Numbered from the stretch's first letter, positions 38,288 to 50,269 are shown. The stretch is DNA of 64,000 nucleotides from Desmodus rotundus (GCF_022682495.2 NC_071397.1:24443427-24507426); one strand, 5' to 3'. Notes: generated by a model from the sequence alone, not told the origin. Program-made: numbers and translations.

Positions 38288-38860
38288 TTTTTTTAGAGTA
38301 TATTTTATTGACTATTACAGTTGTCCCATTTTTTCCCTCTTCTTTATTCCCCTCCTCCCTGCACTAACCCCTCCCACCATCATTCCCCCACCTTAGTTCA
38401 TATCCATGGGTTGTACATACAAGTTCTTTGGCTTCTACATTCCTATACTATTCTTAACCTCCCCCTATTTTGTACCTACTATTTATGCTTCCCTGTACCT
38501 TTTCCCCTATTCTTCCCCCTCCTCCTCTCCACTGATAACTCTCCATGTGATCTCCATTTCTCTGATTCTGTTCCTGTTCTAGTGGTTTGCTTAGTTTGTT
38601 TTTGTTTTTAGGTTTAGTTGTTGATAGTTATGAGTTTGTTTTCATTTTACGGTTCATAGTTTTGATCTCCTTTTTCTTAGATATGTCTCTTAATAAGGGC
38701 TTTTCATATAGTAAGGGCTTGGTGATGATGAAATCCTTTAACTTGACCTTATCTGGGAAGCACTTTATCTGTCCTTCCATTCTAAAAGAAAGCTTTGCTG
38801 GATAGAGTAATCTTGGATGCAGGTCCTTGCCTTTCATGATTTGAACTTGAACTCAGTCAT
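38288..38860 (-). mobile_element. 5'-truncated HAL1 element (ORF1 3' end joined to 3' UTR)
   Basis: The minus strand carries the C-terminal part of ORF1p (PAKLSFRMEGQIKCFPDK, then ITKPLLYEKPLL) from about 38850 to 38685. This is followed at once by the HAL1 3' UTR ('gatcaaaactatgaaccg' at about 38670-38650) and its end 'gggacaactgtaatagtcaa' type near 38300. The ORF1-to-3'-UTR join is in the same place as in the HAL1 copies at 17.7-20.6 and 47.2-49.7 kb. The 5' end is lost next to an AT-rich block. Confidence 0.8.
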
Positions 38861-38864
38861 AATA

Positions 38865-39440
38865 TACACATGTCATGTATATTATATACATACATACATA
38901 TCACACATGTGTATATTATAAACACATACTACATATAAAATAATTATATTATTTATTTTACCAATAAATCCATCATATAATTATATATTATTTAATATAT
39001 TACATTCAATATAATATATCAATACCTATAAATCATATTATTATTAACACATAAACAAATTGTTATTAATATAATATAAACATACATTTAATATATTACA
39101 AACACATATAATTATATATTAAATGTATATTTATATAATTTACATTATATCTTAAATTATACATTAAATGCATATTTATATAAATATATAAACATACCTA
39201 ATAAATAATAAATAATATAATATACTTAATATGTTATATTATATTCAATATAAAATATTATAAACAAAAATAAATATACAAATGTATAAATATAGTTATT
39301 AATATAAATGAATATTAATAAAACAATGCAATAATACACCACATAATATACACACATGTACAAATATGTATACATACAGCATATACATACACATACATGC
39401 ATGCATATGTATATATATAGTATATACATATAATATTTTG
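38865..39440. repeat. AT-rich low-complexity block
   Basis: Nearly pure A/T with 'tatata', 'taatat' and 'acatat' words, degenerate rather than a clean tandem array, ending in an ATGT/ATAC alternating stretch at about 39350-39430. It may be an old (TA)n microsatellite that has decayed. Confidence 0.9.
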
Positions 39441-39515
39441 GTACATTGTTGGGTTGTATTTGCCAATATTTAGTTTTTCCCCCCTTTAAAGTCATTTAGT
39501 GATATTGATCAGTAG

Positions 39516-39776
39516 GAATGATTTTCAACTGGTGTGCTGCAAGAATTTTAAAACATGCAATACTGGACTATTTAGTGAGGGGCACTGACCTCTTTTCCCT
39601 TGGATCATCAAATTAAAAAAATGACAAGAGCCAACACAACAATAGCCTCTGGTGTGAATGAATCAAAATGGTTTTTTTTTTTGGTCAGATCTGCATAAAA
39701 TATATTTTTGGTGTGCTGAAGAATTTTAGTAATTAGCTTCTGTGTGCCATTAGATGAAAAAGGTTGAAAATCACTG
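39516..39776. mobile_element. Non-autonomous hAT DNA transposon (about 261 bp)
   Basis: The left end 'gaatgattttcaactggtgtg' and the right end 'ggttgaaaatcactg' are inverted repeats of hAT type (CAGTGATTTTCAAC, with mutations at the left tip). The inside has no transposase. The expected 8-bp target duplication would be 'atcagtag' and 'gcctatag', which agree only in part, so the copy is not recent or the borders are off by a base or two. Bats of the vespertilionid line are known for many such elements. Confidence 0.7.
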
Positions 39777-39784
39777 GCCTATAG

Positions 39785-40810
39785 TATTCTTTTTTTGTAC
39801 TAATGTCACGCTGACTTAAAATGAATTGATAAGCATCCACCTTTTTCTATGGTTTGAAATAAAGTAAGACTGAAATAATTTGTTCTTAATATATAAAACA
39901 GTATACCTATAAACATCTTTTGTTCTATTTTATTTCTTTCAGCTGCCTTTAATTATTCTCTTCCCCCAAGTTACTTTTTTCATTATCGTTCTTCCTTTAT
40001 CCCTAGTTTCTTACTATCAGCATTCAATTCTTACATTTAATTTTTCTTCTGGATCCACTTTGTTACAATCTTATCTCAGAGTCCTCAAATGCGGCCTCCA
40101 GGCTCTTACCTGAGGCACAAGGAGGAAATCACAGTGGATACTTAAATTTACCCTCCTGGTATTGCCCTAGGACCAGGGCTCTACTTCGACCAGTCTGCCT
40201 ACCCACCTTAGAAGACACAAGTCACATGTGACGGACTGGAGTTGGACATAAAGAAAGATATTTTTCCCAAATCCCTTCTCACTTCCATTTACAACATGAG
40301 CATGATATAGAAGAGGCAAGTTCTAAAAAAAGAAAACTTTGAAATTACTGAGTGACATAAAATTCTCTAGTAAAGAGAAATACATATGATGCTCTTCTAT
40401 AGGAAGTTTTAATACATTAAATTGGTGAATTCCTGCTAAATTATTTTAGTTAATCCAATGCAATTTTAATTGAAATGTATGCAGGTATGGATTAAGGGTC
40501 CAGAATAAGACACAATATACCTGGAAGATTTTTATGATGAGTAGCTTTTTAAATTAATGAGAAAAAAGAGGATAAGTCAGCAAATATTACTGGTAGAGGA
40601 ATCATTAGAATAAAGGAGGATTCTTAACTTAACCCATATCCCCAAATAAATTTCAGCTGCATAAAAAATTAAATTAAAAAATGAAACTGACAGATTTAGA
40701 AAGAAAAAGCATGGATCAATATATTCATATTCTTTCTGAATTAAAATTAATAAATGGAAGCAGAAAGAAAATATGATAAATTTGGTTAATTAAAACTTAA
40801 AACGATTCTT
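39785..40810. other. Intron, unassigned
   Basis: No exon or RNA gene; AT-rich, parts of 40.5-40.8 kb may be L1 debris. Confidence 0.35.
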
Positions 40811-40814
40811 TCTT

Positions 40815-42345
40815 TCTTTTTAATACTTTATTGTTTATGTCAGTACAGTTGTCCCAATTTTTCCCCCTTTGCCTTACTCCACCCACCACCTCCCCCACTC
40901 CCGCAGGCAATCCCCATACCATTGTCCCTGTCCATGCATCATTGATACATGTTCTTTGACTAATCCTTTCGCTCTTTTTCAACCAGTTCCCACCTTACCC
41001 TCCCTCTTACAGCTGTCAGTCTGTTTCATGTTTCCATGCCTCTGATTTTATTTTGTTCATTAGTTTATTTTATTCATTAGCTTTCACTTATGAGTGAGAT
41101 CATATGGTATTTGTTTTTCACTGATTGGCTTATTTCACTTAGCATAATAGTCTCCAGTTCCATCCATGCTGTTGCAAAAGGTAAGGATCCCTTCTTTTTT
41201 AGTGTTGTATAGGATTCCATTGTGTAATGTACCACAGCTTTTTTATGCTTTCATCTACTGATGGACACTTAGGTTGTTTCCAAATCACGGCTATAGTAAA
41301 CAATGCTGTCCTAAAAATAGGGATGCACATATTATTTTGAAGTGATGTTTTGGGATTTTTAGGATATATTTCCAGAAGTGGGATCACTGGGTCAAAAGGC
41401 AGTTTGATCTTTAGATTTTTGAAGAAATTCCATACTGTTTTCCACAGTGGCTGCCCCAGTTGGTATTCTCACCAATGGTGCATGAGGATACCCTTTTCTC
41501 TGCATCCTTGCCAGAACTTATTTGTTGATTTATTAGTGATAGCCATTCTGACTGGTGTGAAGTGGTATCTCATTGTGGTTTTAATTTGCATATCTCTGGT
41601 GATTAGTGATGCGGAACACTTTTTTTTTCATATGTCTATGGGCCCTCTGTATGTCCTCCTTGGAGAAGTGTTTATTTAGGTCCTTTGCCCATTTTTTAAT
41701 TGGATTGTTTGCCTTCCTGGTGTGGAGTTGTGTGAGTTCTTTATATATTTTGGAGATTTAATCTTTGCCCGATATATCATTGGCAAATATGTTCTCCCAT
41801 ATAGTTTTTTCATTTTGGTGATGGTTTCTTTAGCTGTGCAGAAGCTTTTTAGTTTGATATACTCCCATTTATTTATTCTTCCCTTTGTCTCCCTTGCCCT
41901 AGTGGATATATCGGCAAAAATATTGCTATACAAGATATCTGAAATTTTACTGCCTATGTTTTCCTCTAGGATTTTATGGTATCATGACTTATATTTAAGT
42001 CTTTTATCCATTTTGAGTTTATTCTGAGGTATGGTGTCTAGTTTGGTGGTCTAGTTTAATTTTTTTGCTTGTACCAACCAGTCCGCTTTTCCCAACACCA
42101 TTTATTGAAGAGACGATCTTTACTCCATTGTGTGCTCTTGCCTCCTCTGTCAAACATTAATTGACCATAAAGGCATGGCTTTACTTCTGGGCTCTCTGTT
42201 CCGTCCCATTGATTTTCATGTCTGTTATATGGAACCAAAAAAGATCCCAAATAGCCTCAGCAATCTTGAGAAAGAAAAACAATGTTGGAGGGATCACAAT
42301 ACCTGATACCAAACTGTACTATAAGGTCACTGTAATTAAAAAAGC
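40815..42345 (-). mobile_element. L1 with ORF2 3' part and 5' inversion
   Basis: The tail is at about 40820. The minus strand from about 42228 to 41080 encodes broken ORF2p (for example [14 protein letters not shown], then [20 protein letters not shown], then SVDESIKKLWYI), followed by the 3' UTR. From about 42229 to 42340 the plus strand encodes the directly preceding ORF2p piece ([14 protein letters not shown], then [20 protein letters not shown]). So the 5' end of the copy is inverted with almost no loss at the joint. I see no convincing target-site duplication. Confidence 0.85.
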
Positions 42346-42385
42346 TTCTTTATACTAAAATGTGGAAAACAAGGTCAAAATACAA

Positions 42386-42955
42386 ATAAATTCTATTTTA
42401 TGGATATACTATATTTTGATTACCCATTCTTCTGTTGATGTATATTTGGGTTGCTTCAATTTTTGGGGCTATTATAAATAATGCTGCTCTGAATATTCCT
42501 ATACAGATTTTTATAGGGACAAATGTTTTTATTTCTCTTGGTTATGTACTAAGAGTAGAATTACTGGGTCTTTTGGTAACTCTGTTTAATATTTTGAGGA
42601 ATTGCCAAACTTTTTTCCAAACTGTACCACTTTAGAATACCACCACCCATGTATGAAATACTGATACATGTTATAACATGGATGAACTTCAAAAGAATTA
42701 TACTAAGTGAAAAAAGAAGTGCCACAGAAGGCAAAATAGGGAAATCCATAGAAACAGAAAGTAGATTAGTGGTTACCAAGCTGGGGCAGGGGAGTTTTGG
42801 GAGTGAAAGCTAACGGGCACAGCTTTCCTCTTAGGGTGATGAAAATGTTCTGAAATGTTCTGATGGTGGTGAGTGTTGCACTGAATTGTACATCAAAAGA
42901 GTGCATTTTCTGGTAAGTTGTATCTCAATAAAGCTGTTATTAAAAAAAAGACAAA
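42386..42955 (+). mobile_element. Older L1M 3' end with 5' inversion
   Basis: The plus strand from about 42650 has the L1M 3' end ('aacatggatgaacttcaaaag', then 'gaaagtagattagtggttac', then 'gggtgatgaaaatgttctga', then 'ctcaataaagctgttatt' and As). The segment before it, 42386-42645, is minus-strand ORF2 text just upstream in the L1 ('ccaaaaattgaagcaaccca' on the minus strand). This is again a twin-priming arrangement, here with the opposite direction from its neighbour. A short 'gtggaaaa' on both sides (about 42362 and 42959) may be part of the target duplication. Confidence 0.75.
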
Positions 42956-43189
42956 GAAGTGGAAAAATCGTTTTTATCACAACATACATGCCTGTCAAAT
43001 GTATTCTTTTCTCATTACAAAAACTCATTCCGAAACACAAGACCAGAGTAAACAATGGGAGCACTACATCTCTCCCGAGGCAGGTGGCGTTAGGTGAGGG
43101 AGTCCCTTACTTGCAGCTTTAGTTGGTTTTCATGTTTAAATGTTCCTATCGTAGTTGATTTCCAATTATTGTTAACATCAGCTGCAACA

Positions 43190-43710
43190 TACATTGCATT
43201 CAAGTGAAAATAAGTGGACATGAAATATAAATGGGAGATTGTCTAGGAAATACGAATGACCAATAGATACATTGCTCAACTACACTTAGAAATAAAGAAA
43301 TGCAAATTAAAACCATGATGATATCTTTTTAAAAAACCCTATGCAATTAAAAAGTTTTGAGGAAAGTTCCTCTCATTCTTTGGTGAGAGAATAAATTGAA
43401 GGGCAGTTTCGTAAGACCTTTCAAAATTAAACAGGACCACATCACTTGACCCAGGAGTTGCACTGGTAGAAAATTTCCTTCTCTGATGACTTTCTGGGGA
43501 AAGAGAAATTCTGTATGCTCTTGGAGGAACATAAGATGTAAACATGTTGTCTTTTACAGAAAGAAAATGAAACCTCTAATGAAATGAAAAACCAAAGGAT
43601 AATAGGTTCACATAAAGTTTTCAGCAATAACATAGGCCACAATTCGGGGTATAGAGTTTTTATGAAATAGTAGATTTTTTAAAATGTAGGAACAAGAAGG
43701 AAAAAAGTGA
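43190..43710 (+). repeat. Ancient L1M fragment
   Basis: 'aagaaatgcaaattaaaacc' at about 43297, 'tggtgagagaataaattgaa', and 'cacttgacccaggagttgca' follow the L1 ORF2 3' text in order; strongly diverged. Confidence 0.6.
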
Positions 43711-44079
43711 ACAATAATGAAATAAACATGGTCTATCAGAAATTAATGCTAAACAATGGCAATAGTCATTGTTCTAAAAAGCAGAACAAAAGTATCAAAT
43801 CATTTACCTATGTAAAAAATCATATCTATAATTACTGTACAGGAAAGGAACTAAGAAGCAATCATTATTGAGTGAAGATTTTCAAAATAGTAACAGAAGG
43901 AGTGGATTCATTAGGTTTCCTACTGCTTAGGGGAATGATAACACATCCCTCAGTCAGCAAAAGCACACACATTTAATGTAGCTTATTCAGCACGTTTATT
44001 AGTCTACTAGCACAGTATGTGAAAGTCACAGCACCTGATAGTAGCAACAAAAGATGGGTAAGACCCAGTCCTTTGCTAT

Positions 44080-44275
44080 AATTTGGTCTTGTATCATTCC
44101 CTGATTTTTTTTTTTAATGAGAAGAATTGTTTCCTCACTTCGCCCCACCCCACCTTTCGAAACAACACCATTGAGGGCAAGGACTGTATTTGTTTTGTGA
44201 TCCCCAAAGCGTCTGGTACGACGGTTCTCCATCACTTCACATGTGGCGCTCAATCAGTATCCGTCAACAAATATG
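44080..44275 (+). repeat. L2 LINE 3' end
   Basis: 'ttgagggcaaggactgtatt', 'gtgatccccaaagcgtctgg' and 'ggcgctcaatcagtatccg' are the L2 terminal landmarks in the forward direction. Confidence 0.7.
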
Positions 44276-44740
44276 CTGACAACAATTTGAACTCAAAAAA
44301 ACAAAGAAGTATTTTATAAAAAAGAATACCACATTTGAACATACTGTAGAACTATTCTAACTTTCATAGCGAACAGTCATATCTTTGTTTTTCTACTTTT
44401 CCACACATAGACTAATCTTCAGCATCCTGGTTAAATTAAAACCAGTTTGCAAATTGAAGGGGAGTTCTTTCTTCTGAGTGGAGCATTTTGTTACTGATTT
44501 TTCCCCTTGATTCAAAAACAAAACTTCAGTCGTTCATCTGAAATAAGGCAGGTTGTTTCTGTTGATGTCTCTTTCAGCTGGCCATCAGTGAGGTTGAGGT
44601 GGCAAATATGCGTCCAGACTGTGTTGTGAACAAAAGCAAGAAATGGGGAAAATATACAAAAATCCCAAGTGTCTACAATGTAACCAAATGGCACTCTAAC
44701 CTGATTAGGTAAAGGAATGAAGTTAAGGTTGAAAAATCTA
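44276..44740. other. Intron, unassigned
   Basis: Nothing recognised. Confidence 0.35.
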
Positions 44741-44744
44741 GATA

Positions 44745-45060
44745 ACTAATTTTTCTTGCATGTAACTTTCTATTGAAGTATAACAGAAAAGTTCACAAAT
44801 CCAATGTGTACAGCTCACAAAGTGAACTTGTTTCTATGTAATCATCTTCCAAGGTATGAACTGCTGGATTATGTTGTTATTTTGTTTTGGATTTGGCGTC
44901 GATATTCATGACTGGCTTGACATTTATTTTTCATTTCAAGTTCAATTTCTAGATTGTGCTCACCTCATGGAAGAAGATGGAAACGTTTCCTCTTTTTTAT
45001 TCACTTGGGAAGTTTATCTAAGACTGGTGCTTTTCTTCCTTAAATAATCAGAAGAGTTTA
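44745..45060 (-). repeat. Old L1 fragment, tentative
   Basis: 'ctattgaagtataacagaaaag' followed by 'aaatccaatgtgtacagctc' resembles the reverse complement of an old L1 3' UTR. 45.1-45.75 kb has related AT-rich sequence I cannot assign. Confidence 0.4.
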
Positions 45061-46189
45061 TCAGGGAAGGCACACATGAGTTTTGAGTTTTCGTAGTGGG
45101 AAGATACTTAATTAAGAATTTAATTACAGGATTATTCATGTTGGTTATTTCTTCTTATGCCAGTTTTAATTAATTGTGTTTTACTAAGATTTTATGCAGT
45201 TTATATAATTTTTCATGTTTATGGAAATTAAGTGGTCATCATCTCCTCTTAATCCCTGTATGATTTGACATGGTCTTACTGATTTAAAAAAAATCTGTCT
45301 GATAATCCAAATAGCTGTGTCATATCTATATTAGATTTGTGTCTCTTTTTTTCTTTTTTTTTGTTCTTTTGCACATCTTTTAATTTTTTGTTGTAAGTGG
45401 GACATAATACATCATGTAATAAGAATTAAGGTAGAAGGCTTCTAGTGTGAAGCTTTATGTTAACCTGGCTAGGAGCTGGGCTTTATTTACTGTTTGCTGA
45501 AGCTGTGGAAGCTACAGCTTCACCTTTCTGTAGAGTCTGTGTTTTTGTCTTCTCTGTTGACTGAGGTTCTCTAAGTACTTCTCCCCAGAAAGACCTCATC
45601 TTGTAGCTCTTTCACATCTAATCCCCTGATTTTATATTGGAGCCCTGAATATGTGATGGGAAGGTGTGGAGTGGAGGTACCTTTCATAACCTTATGATTA
45701 ACTTTGAGTCTTTTAGTAGGAGGCTCTGCTCTTGGTATGACTTTCACAAATGTTTCTTAGCTTTTCTTTTCTTTCCCTCCTTAAGTAAGATGGCGGAGGG
45801 AGGCTAGAGGCCTGAAGTGGGAAGCGGGCCATCTCTCAAGCGAGATGAGGCTCCGGCGAAGACTGTTCCCTTGGAAATAAACTCCCTTGGCTCGTGTGAC
45901 GCCTTGCTCTCCAGGGTTTTCTATCCCGTCTCTGACCACATCTTCTCAGTCTCCATTGTTTTCTTCCTCTTCTTTCTCTGTCTAAATTCTCAATGTGGTA
46001 GCTTCTGGAATCTAACTCTATACATTCTTTTCATAAGTGATTTTATATATACTCTTTGGTTTAAAAATTATGTGCTGAAAACTCCCAACTTTTTATCTCT
46101 AGGCCAAGCCTCTCATTTTAAGGCAAAATAAAATATCCAGCTATCTCTTTGACCTCTCCGCTTACACATTCTACAGGCACCAGAAGCAG

Positions 46190-46920
46190 GACTAAATTTC
46201 TGTTTCCACCCCAAGCTTATTCTTTCCACTTTTCAGTAAAGTACTCAATTATCTAAGTTGTTCGATCTAAAAATCTGGGAGTCATTTTGGTTTCCTCTTT
46301 CTCCTCATCCCCAACGCAGTCCATCAGTAAGTCTTATAGAATCTCCTTCCAAATAAAACTTGAATCTGGCCAATTCTTTCCCACTCTGCTCAGATGACAT
46401 CTTTCTACATGGGTCACTACATGAGCTTCCTTTGTGTCCCTTCTTCTATTACTCCCCTTCCAGTACAGAAACCCCAGTAATATTTTATAAACCCAAGTCA
46501 CTCCCCTCTTTAAACGCATGGACACTGAAACAAATCCAAACTCATTGCCATGACCTACAAAGACCCGAATGATTTGGCCTCAGCTTATTTCTCTGAAGTC
46601 ATTCATGGAACATTGCCTTGCCCTTTATACTCTGTCATTGGCCTTCACAGAGCCCCACCCTGACTACCTGTGTGGGTAAGTCCCACCCTGTTATTTCTCA
46701 TCATATCATCTGTTTATATTCTCCATAGCACCAATAGAAATTTGGAATTTTAAAATTTATTTAATTTTTGCCTGTCTCCTTTGTAAATGTTAAGTCTCGC
46801 TGAGGAAAGAAGATGTGTGTGTTCTATTTACCATGTCTAACTAATCATCTAGGACAGGTCTGACACATAATGGGTCCTTAATTAGTAAGTGGTAAGTGAA
46901 TAAATTATAGGGTGAGTTTT
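46190..46920 (+). repeat. L2-like LINE region
   Basis: 'tcactcccctctttaaacgc', 'atccaaactcattgccatga', 'cctacaaagacccgaatgat' and the end 'taggacaggtctgacacataa' follow the L2 3' part in order. Diverged. Confidence 0.6.
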
Positions 46921-47150
46921 CTTACAATTAAAATGGCATAATTAAATCATATTTATTATAAGTTTTCAGATAATTTCTAATACTAAGTAAAGCATAGTGA
47001 TATCTAATCTAATAAATTTCTGTGTCAGTGAGACAAATCATAATCGATAATTAGCGCATCTCCCCAACTACCTAGTTTTTTTAGATAACATTTTAATTGG
47101 AAGGAAAGATTTCATCAATGATTAATAATTTTATACTTTATTCTTTTTTC
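46921..47150. other. Intron, unassigned
   Basis: AT-rich, nothing recognised. Confidence 0.35.
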
Positions 47151-47154
47151 TTTT

Positions 47155-49745
47155 AATTATATTTTATTGGTTATCAATTACAGTTGTCCCAATTTTTCCC
47201 CTTTTCCCTGCTCCACCCAGCACCCCCCACTCCCTCAGAGAATCCCTACCCCATTGTTCATGTCCATGGGTCATGCACATAAGTTCTTTGGCTACTCCAT
47301 TTCCCATACTGTACTTTACATCCCCATGGCTATTCTGTGACCACCTATGTGTACTTCTTAACCCCCTCACCTCTTCATACATTCTCCCACACACCCTTCC
47401 CATCTGGGAGCCATCAAAACACTCTCTATCCATAATTCAGTCTCTTTCCTTCTTGTTTTCTAGATTCAATTGTTGATAGATATGTATTTATTGCTACTTT
47501 ATTGTTCATAGTTTTTATCCTCTTCTTTTTCTTAAATAAGTCCCCTTTAACATTTTAATATAATACTGGTTTGGTAATGATGAACACCTGTAGTTTTTTC
47601 TTATATGGGAAGCTATTTAAGTGCCCTTTGATTTTACATGATAGCTTTGCTGGGTAGAGCAATCTTGGCTGTAGGTCTCTGTTTTCATGAATTTGAACAT
47701 GTCTTGCTCATCCCTTCTAGCCTGCAAAGTTTCTTTTGAGAAATCAGCTGACAGTCTTATGGGAACTCTGCTGTAAATAACTAACAGCTTTTCTCTAGCT
47801 GCTTTTAAGATCATCTTTTTATCTTTAATCTTTAGCATTTTAATTGCGATGTGTCTTGGCATCCTCCTTGCATCCATCCCATTTGGGACTCTCTGTGCTT
47901 TATGGACTTGCATGTCTATTTCCTTCACCAAATTAGGGAAGCTTTCTTTCATTATTTTTCAAATATATTTCCAATTTCTTGTTCTTTCTTTTATCCATCT
48001 GGCACCCCTATGATGCAAATTTTGAAATGCTTGAAGTTGTCCCAGAAGCTGCTTACAATATCCTCATTTTTTTATTCCTTTTTTTCCCCTTGTCATTCTG
48101 ATAATTTTTTGCTTCTTTATGTTCCAAATCATTGATCTGATTCTCCACTCTACTGTTATTTCCCTATACACTGTTCTTTATTTCAGTTAATGTAGCCTTC
48201 GTTTCTGACTGGATCATTTCATCCTTTTGAGGTGTTCACTAAATCCCTTGAGCATCCTTATAACCAGTGTTTTGAACTCTGCATCTGATAGATTGCTTAT
48301 CTCCATGTTGTTTTTTTCTTTTTCTGGAGTTTTGATCTGTCCTTTCATTTGGGCCATGATTCTTAGTCTCCTTATTTTGGCAACCTCCTGTGTTTGTTTC
48401 TATGTATTAGGTAGAGCTGCTTTGACTCTGTGTCTTAGTAGTGTGGCCTAATGTAGCAGGGTCCTGTAGGGTCCAGTGGTATAGCCTCCCCTATCACCCA
48501 AGTGGGTACTCAAGGTGTGCCCTTCGTGTGGCTGAGTACAACCTCCTCTTGTATCTGAGATTTGTTGCTGTTGGTAGGTCAATGGGAGGGATTTACCCAG
48601 GCCAGTCAGTTGCAAGGACTGGCTGTGACCACTGACCACCAACATCTACTCTCTGTGGAGGATCAGCTGTGCAGGGTCAGGGTAGTGGTGCTGCCCACTG
48701 GGTCTGTAGCTGCCCACTGTAGCTGCCCACTGGGGTTTCCTGGCTGTTTCTGGACAAGGTCAACCCCTACTTGTCTTCTGCCTGGGCCACCCTGCATAAG
48801 CTATAAAGCAATCTGAGAAGGCTGCTACTTGTGCTGGGCTTGGAGATTCCAAGGCAAAGTCAAGCCATGAATCTAGGCTGGCTGCTGCTAGTTTTGGGCC
48901 TGGGGTCACTTAATGAGAAGTATGGGGTCTGGGAGGCCCCTGAGGCCAGCTGTGGCTTGTTTGATAGGATTTAGGGAGTTTTGAAGCATGAGCCAAGACC
49001 ACCAATTTATATGAAAAAGTCACAGTCAACTGTTTGTGTCATCTCATAAATTGGGTGGGACAGAGTCATAGGTGATCTCCAGGGTGGGGCAAACAGTGTT
49101 AGCCATGTTGATGGATTCTCAGATATGGAACCCTCCTGGCAGCTCTGTGGCTCTGGGGGTAGCGGAGGGAGGGCTTAGAAAAGGGACAATGGCCTCTCCC
49201 TTCCTTTCTGTCTGGGAGAGAACTGTCCCCTACCTCCTGCCTTGATGCCAGACACTTCATTTCCTTCCTGTATGCCACTGGTGCCTTTTTAAACTGCTAT
49301 TCTGGTGCTGGAGCTCAGAGGGAGTGAGTCTGAGTAAGCCCATCAGTGTGTGGGTTCTTTAAGAGGAACTGCTTGGGACTCTAGAAATTTCTTCCTCTGA
49401 CTTAACCCCTGCTGGTTTTTGTAGCCAGAAATTATGGGGACTTATCTTCCTGGCACTGGAACCCTGGGCTATGGGATGTAGTGTGGGGCTGGGACTTCTC
49501 ACTCCTGAGACATCCCTCCCCAATTTTTATCCTCCACATATGGATGTGGGACCAGACTGTTCCATATCTGCGCCCTTCCTACCAGTCTGGATGGATGTGA
49601 TTTCTTTAATTCTGCAGTTGTCAGACTTCCATCTACTTGTTTTCTGATGGTTCTGAGTGACGACTGTTTTATATTTTAGTTGTAATTTTGATGTGGTTGT
49701 GGAGGAGGTGAGCTGTGTTTACCTATGCTGCCATCTTGACTGGAA
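47155..49745 (-). mobile_element. HAL1 (half-L1) retrotransposon, near complete, no ORF2
   Basis: Reading the minus strand from 49745: 'cttccagtcaagatggcagc' starts a 5' UTR that matches the start of the 17.7-kb copy almost word for word ('atcaaaattacaactaaaat' in both). ORF1 remnants follow from about 48500 to 47535, then directly the 3' UTR and an end 'gggacaactgtaattgataa' plus an A-rich tail at about 47155. No endonuclease or reverse transcriptase is present. At about 2.6 kb it is the least interrupted copy here and so the best reference for the family. The target-site duplication is unclear. Confidence 0.85.
47540..48500 (-). pseudogene. HAL1/L1 ORF1 remnant
   Basis: The minus strand encodes an ORF1p stretch from 47952: ESFPNLVKEIDMQVHKAQRV, then RHIAIKMLKIKDKK, then VPIRLSADFSKETLQARRDE, the conserved RRM and C-terminal domain, in one frame for about 110 codons before it breaks. 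Shifted frames give the very C-terminus up to the TAA next to the 3' UTR. It is non-functional because of stops and shifts. Confidence 0.8.
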
Positions 49746-49869
49746 GTCTGAGCTATCATTCTTAAGAAGAGAGTTATTATTACTGTTTCTATTAAAATAT
49801 CAGTAATCACTTTTATGATGAGATTTTTCTTTAAATACAGTGTAACTGAATCTGTGTATTTGAGACATA

Positions 49870-50110
49870 TTCATGGTATTCAGAGTAACATAAAAGTTAA
49901 GAGCACTGGCTCTTTAGTCAGATTTTAATGATTCTGATTATAGCTCTACCACTAACTAGCCATTTCTCATACTATTTATCTATCTTTATAAGTTTTCAGT
50001 GTTCTCATCTATAAAAGGGATAATAATAATAGCTGCTGTTTTTGCTCTTTTGAAGATAAAAATAAGATAATCTATATAATGCACTTAGAACTGTGTCTAG
50101 ATTGCAAACA
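49870..50110 (+). repeat. MIR SINE, near full length
   Basis: 'aagttaagagcactggctct', 'tatagctctaccactaacta', 'aaagggataataataatagc' and 'aatgcacttagaactgtgtc' give the complete MIR order, in the forward direction. Confidence 0.9.
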
Positions 50111-50269
50111 TTTAATCTGGCTAACTCTTACTAGCCATTTCATAATGAACTGTAATGAAGGAGATACAAAATAAAACTGCATTTGAATTAGTAGTAGGGA
50201 CATATATAGTTCCCCTATTGTCAATTTAAGGGTTCCGATTAGAATGGGAAAAATTGGAGGAGAGGAGGA

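Noticed and set aside
45787..45900. 'aagatggcggaggg' plus 'aaataaactcccttggctcg', considered as a promoter or LTR piece
   Set aside because: Too short and without borders; it could be LTR or L1 5' debris but cannot be supported.
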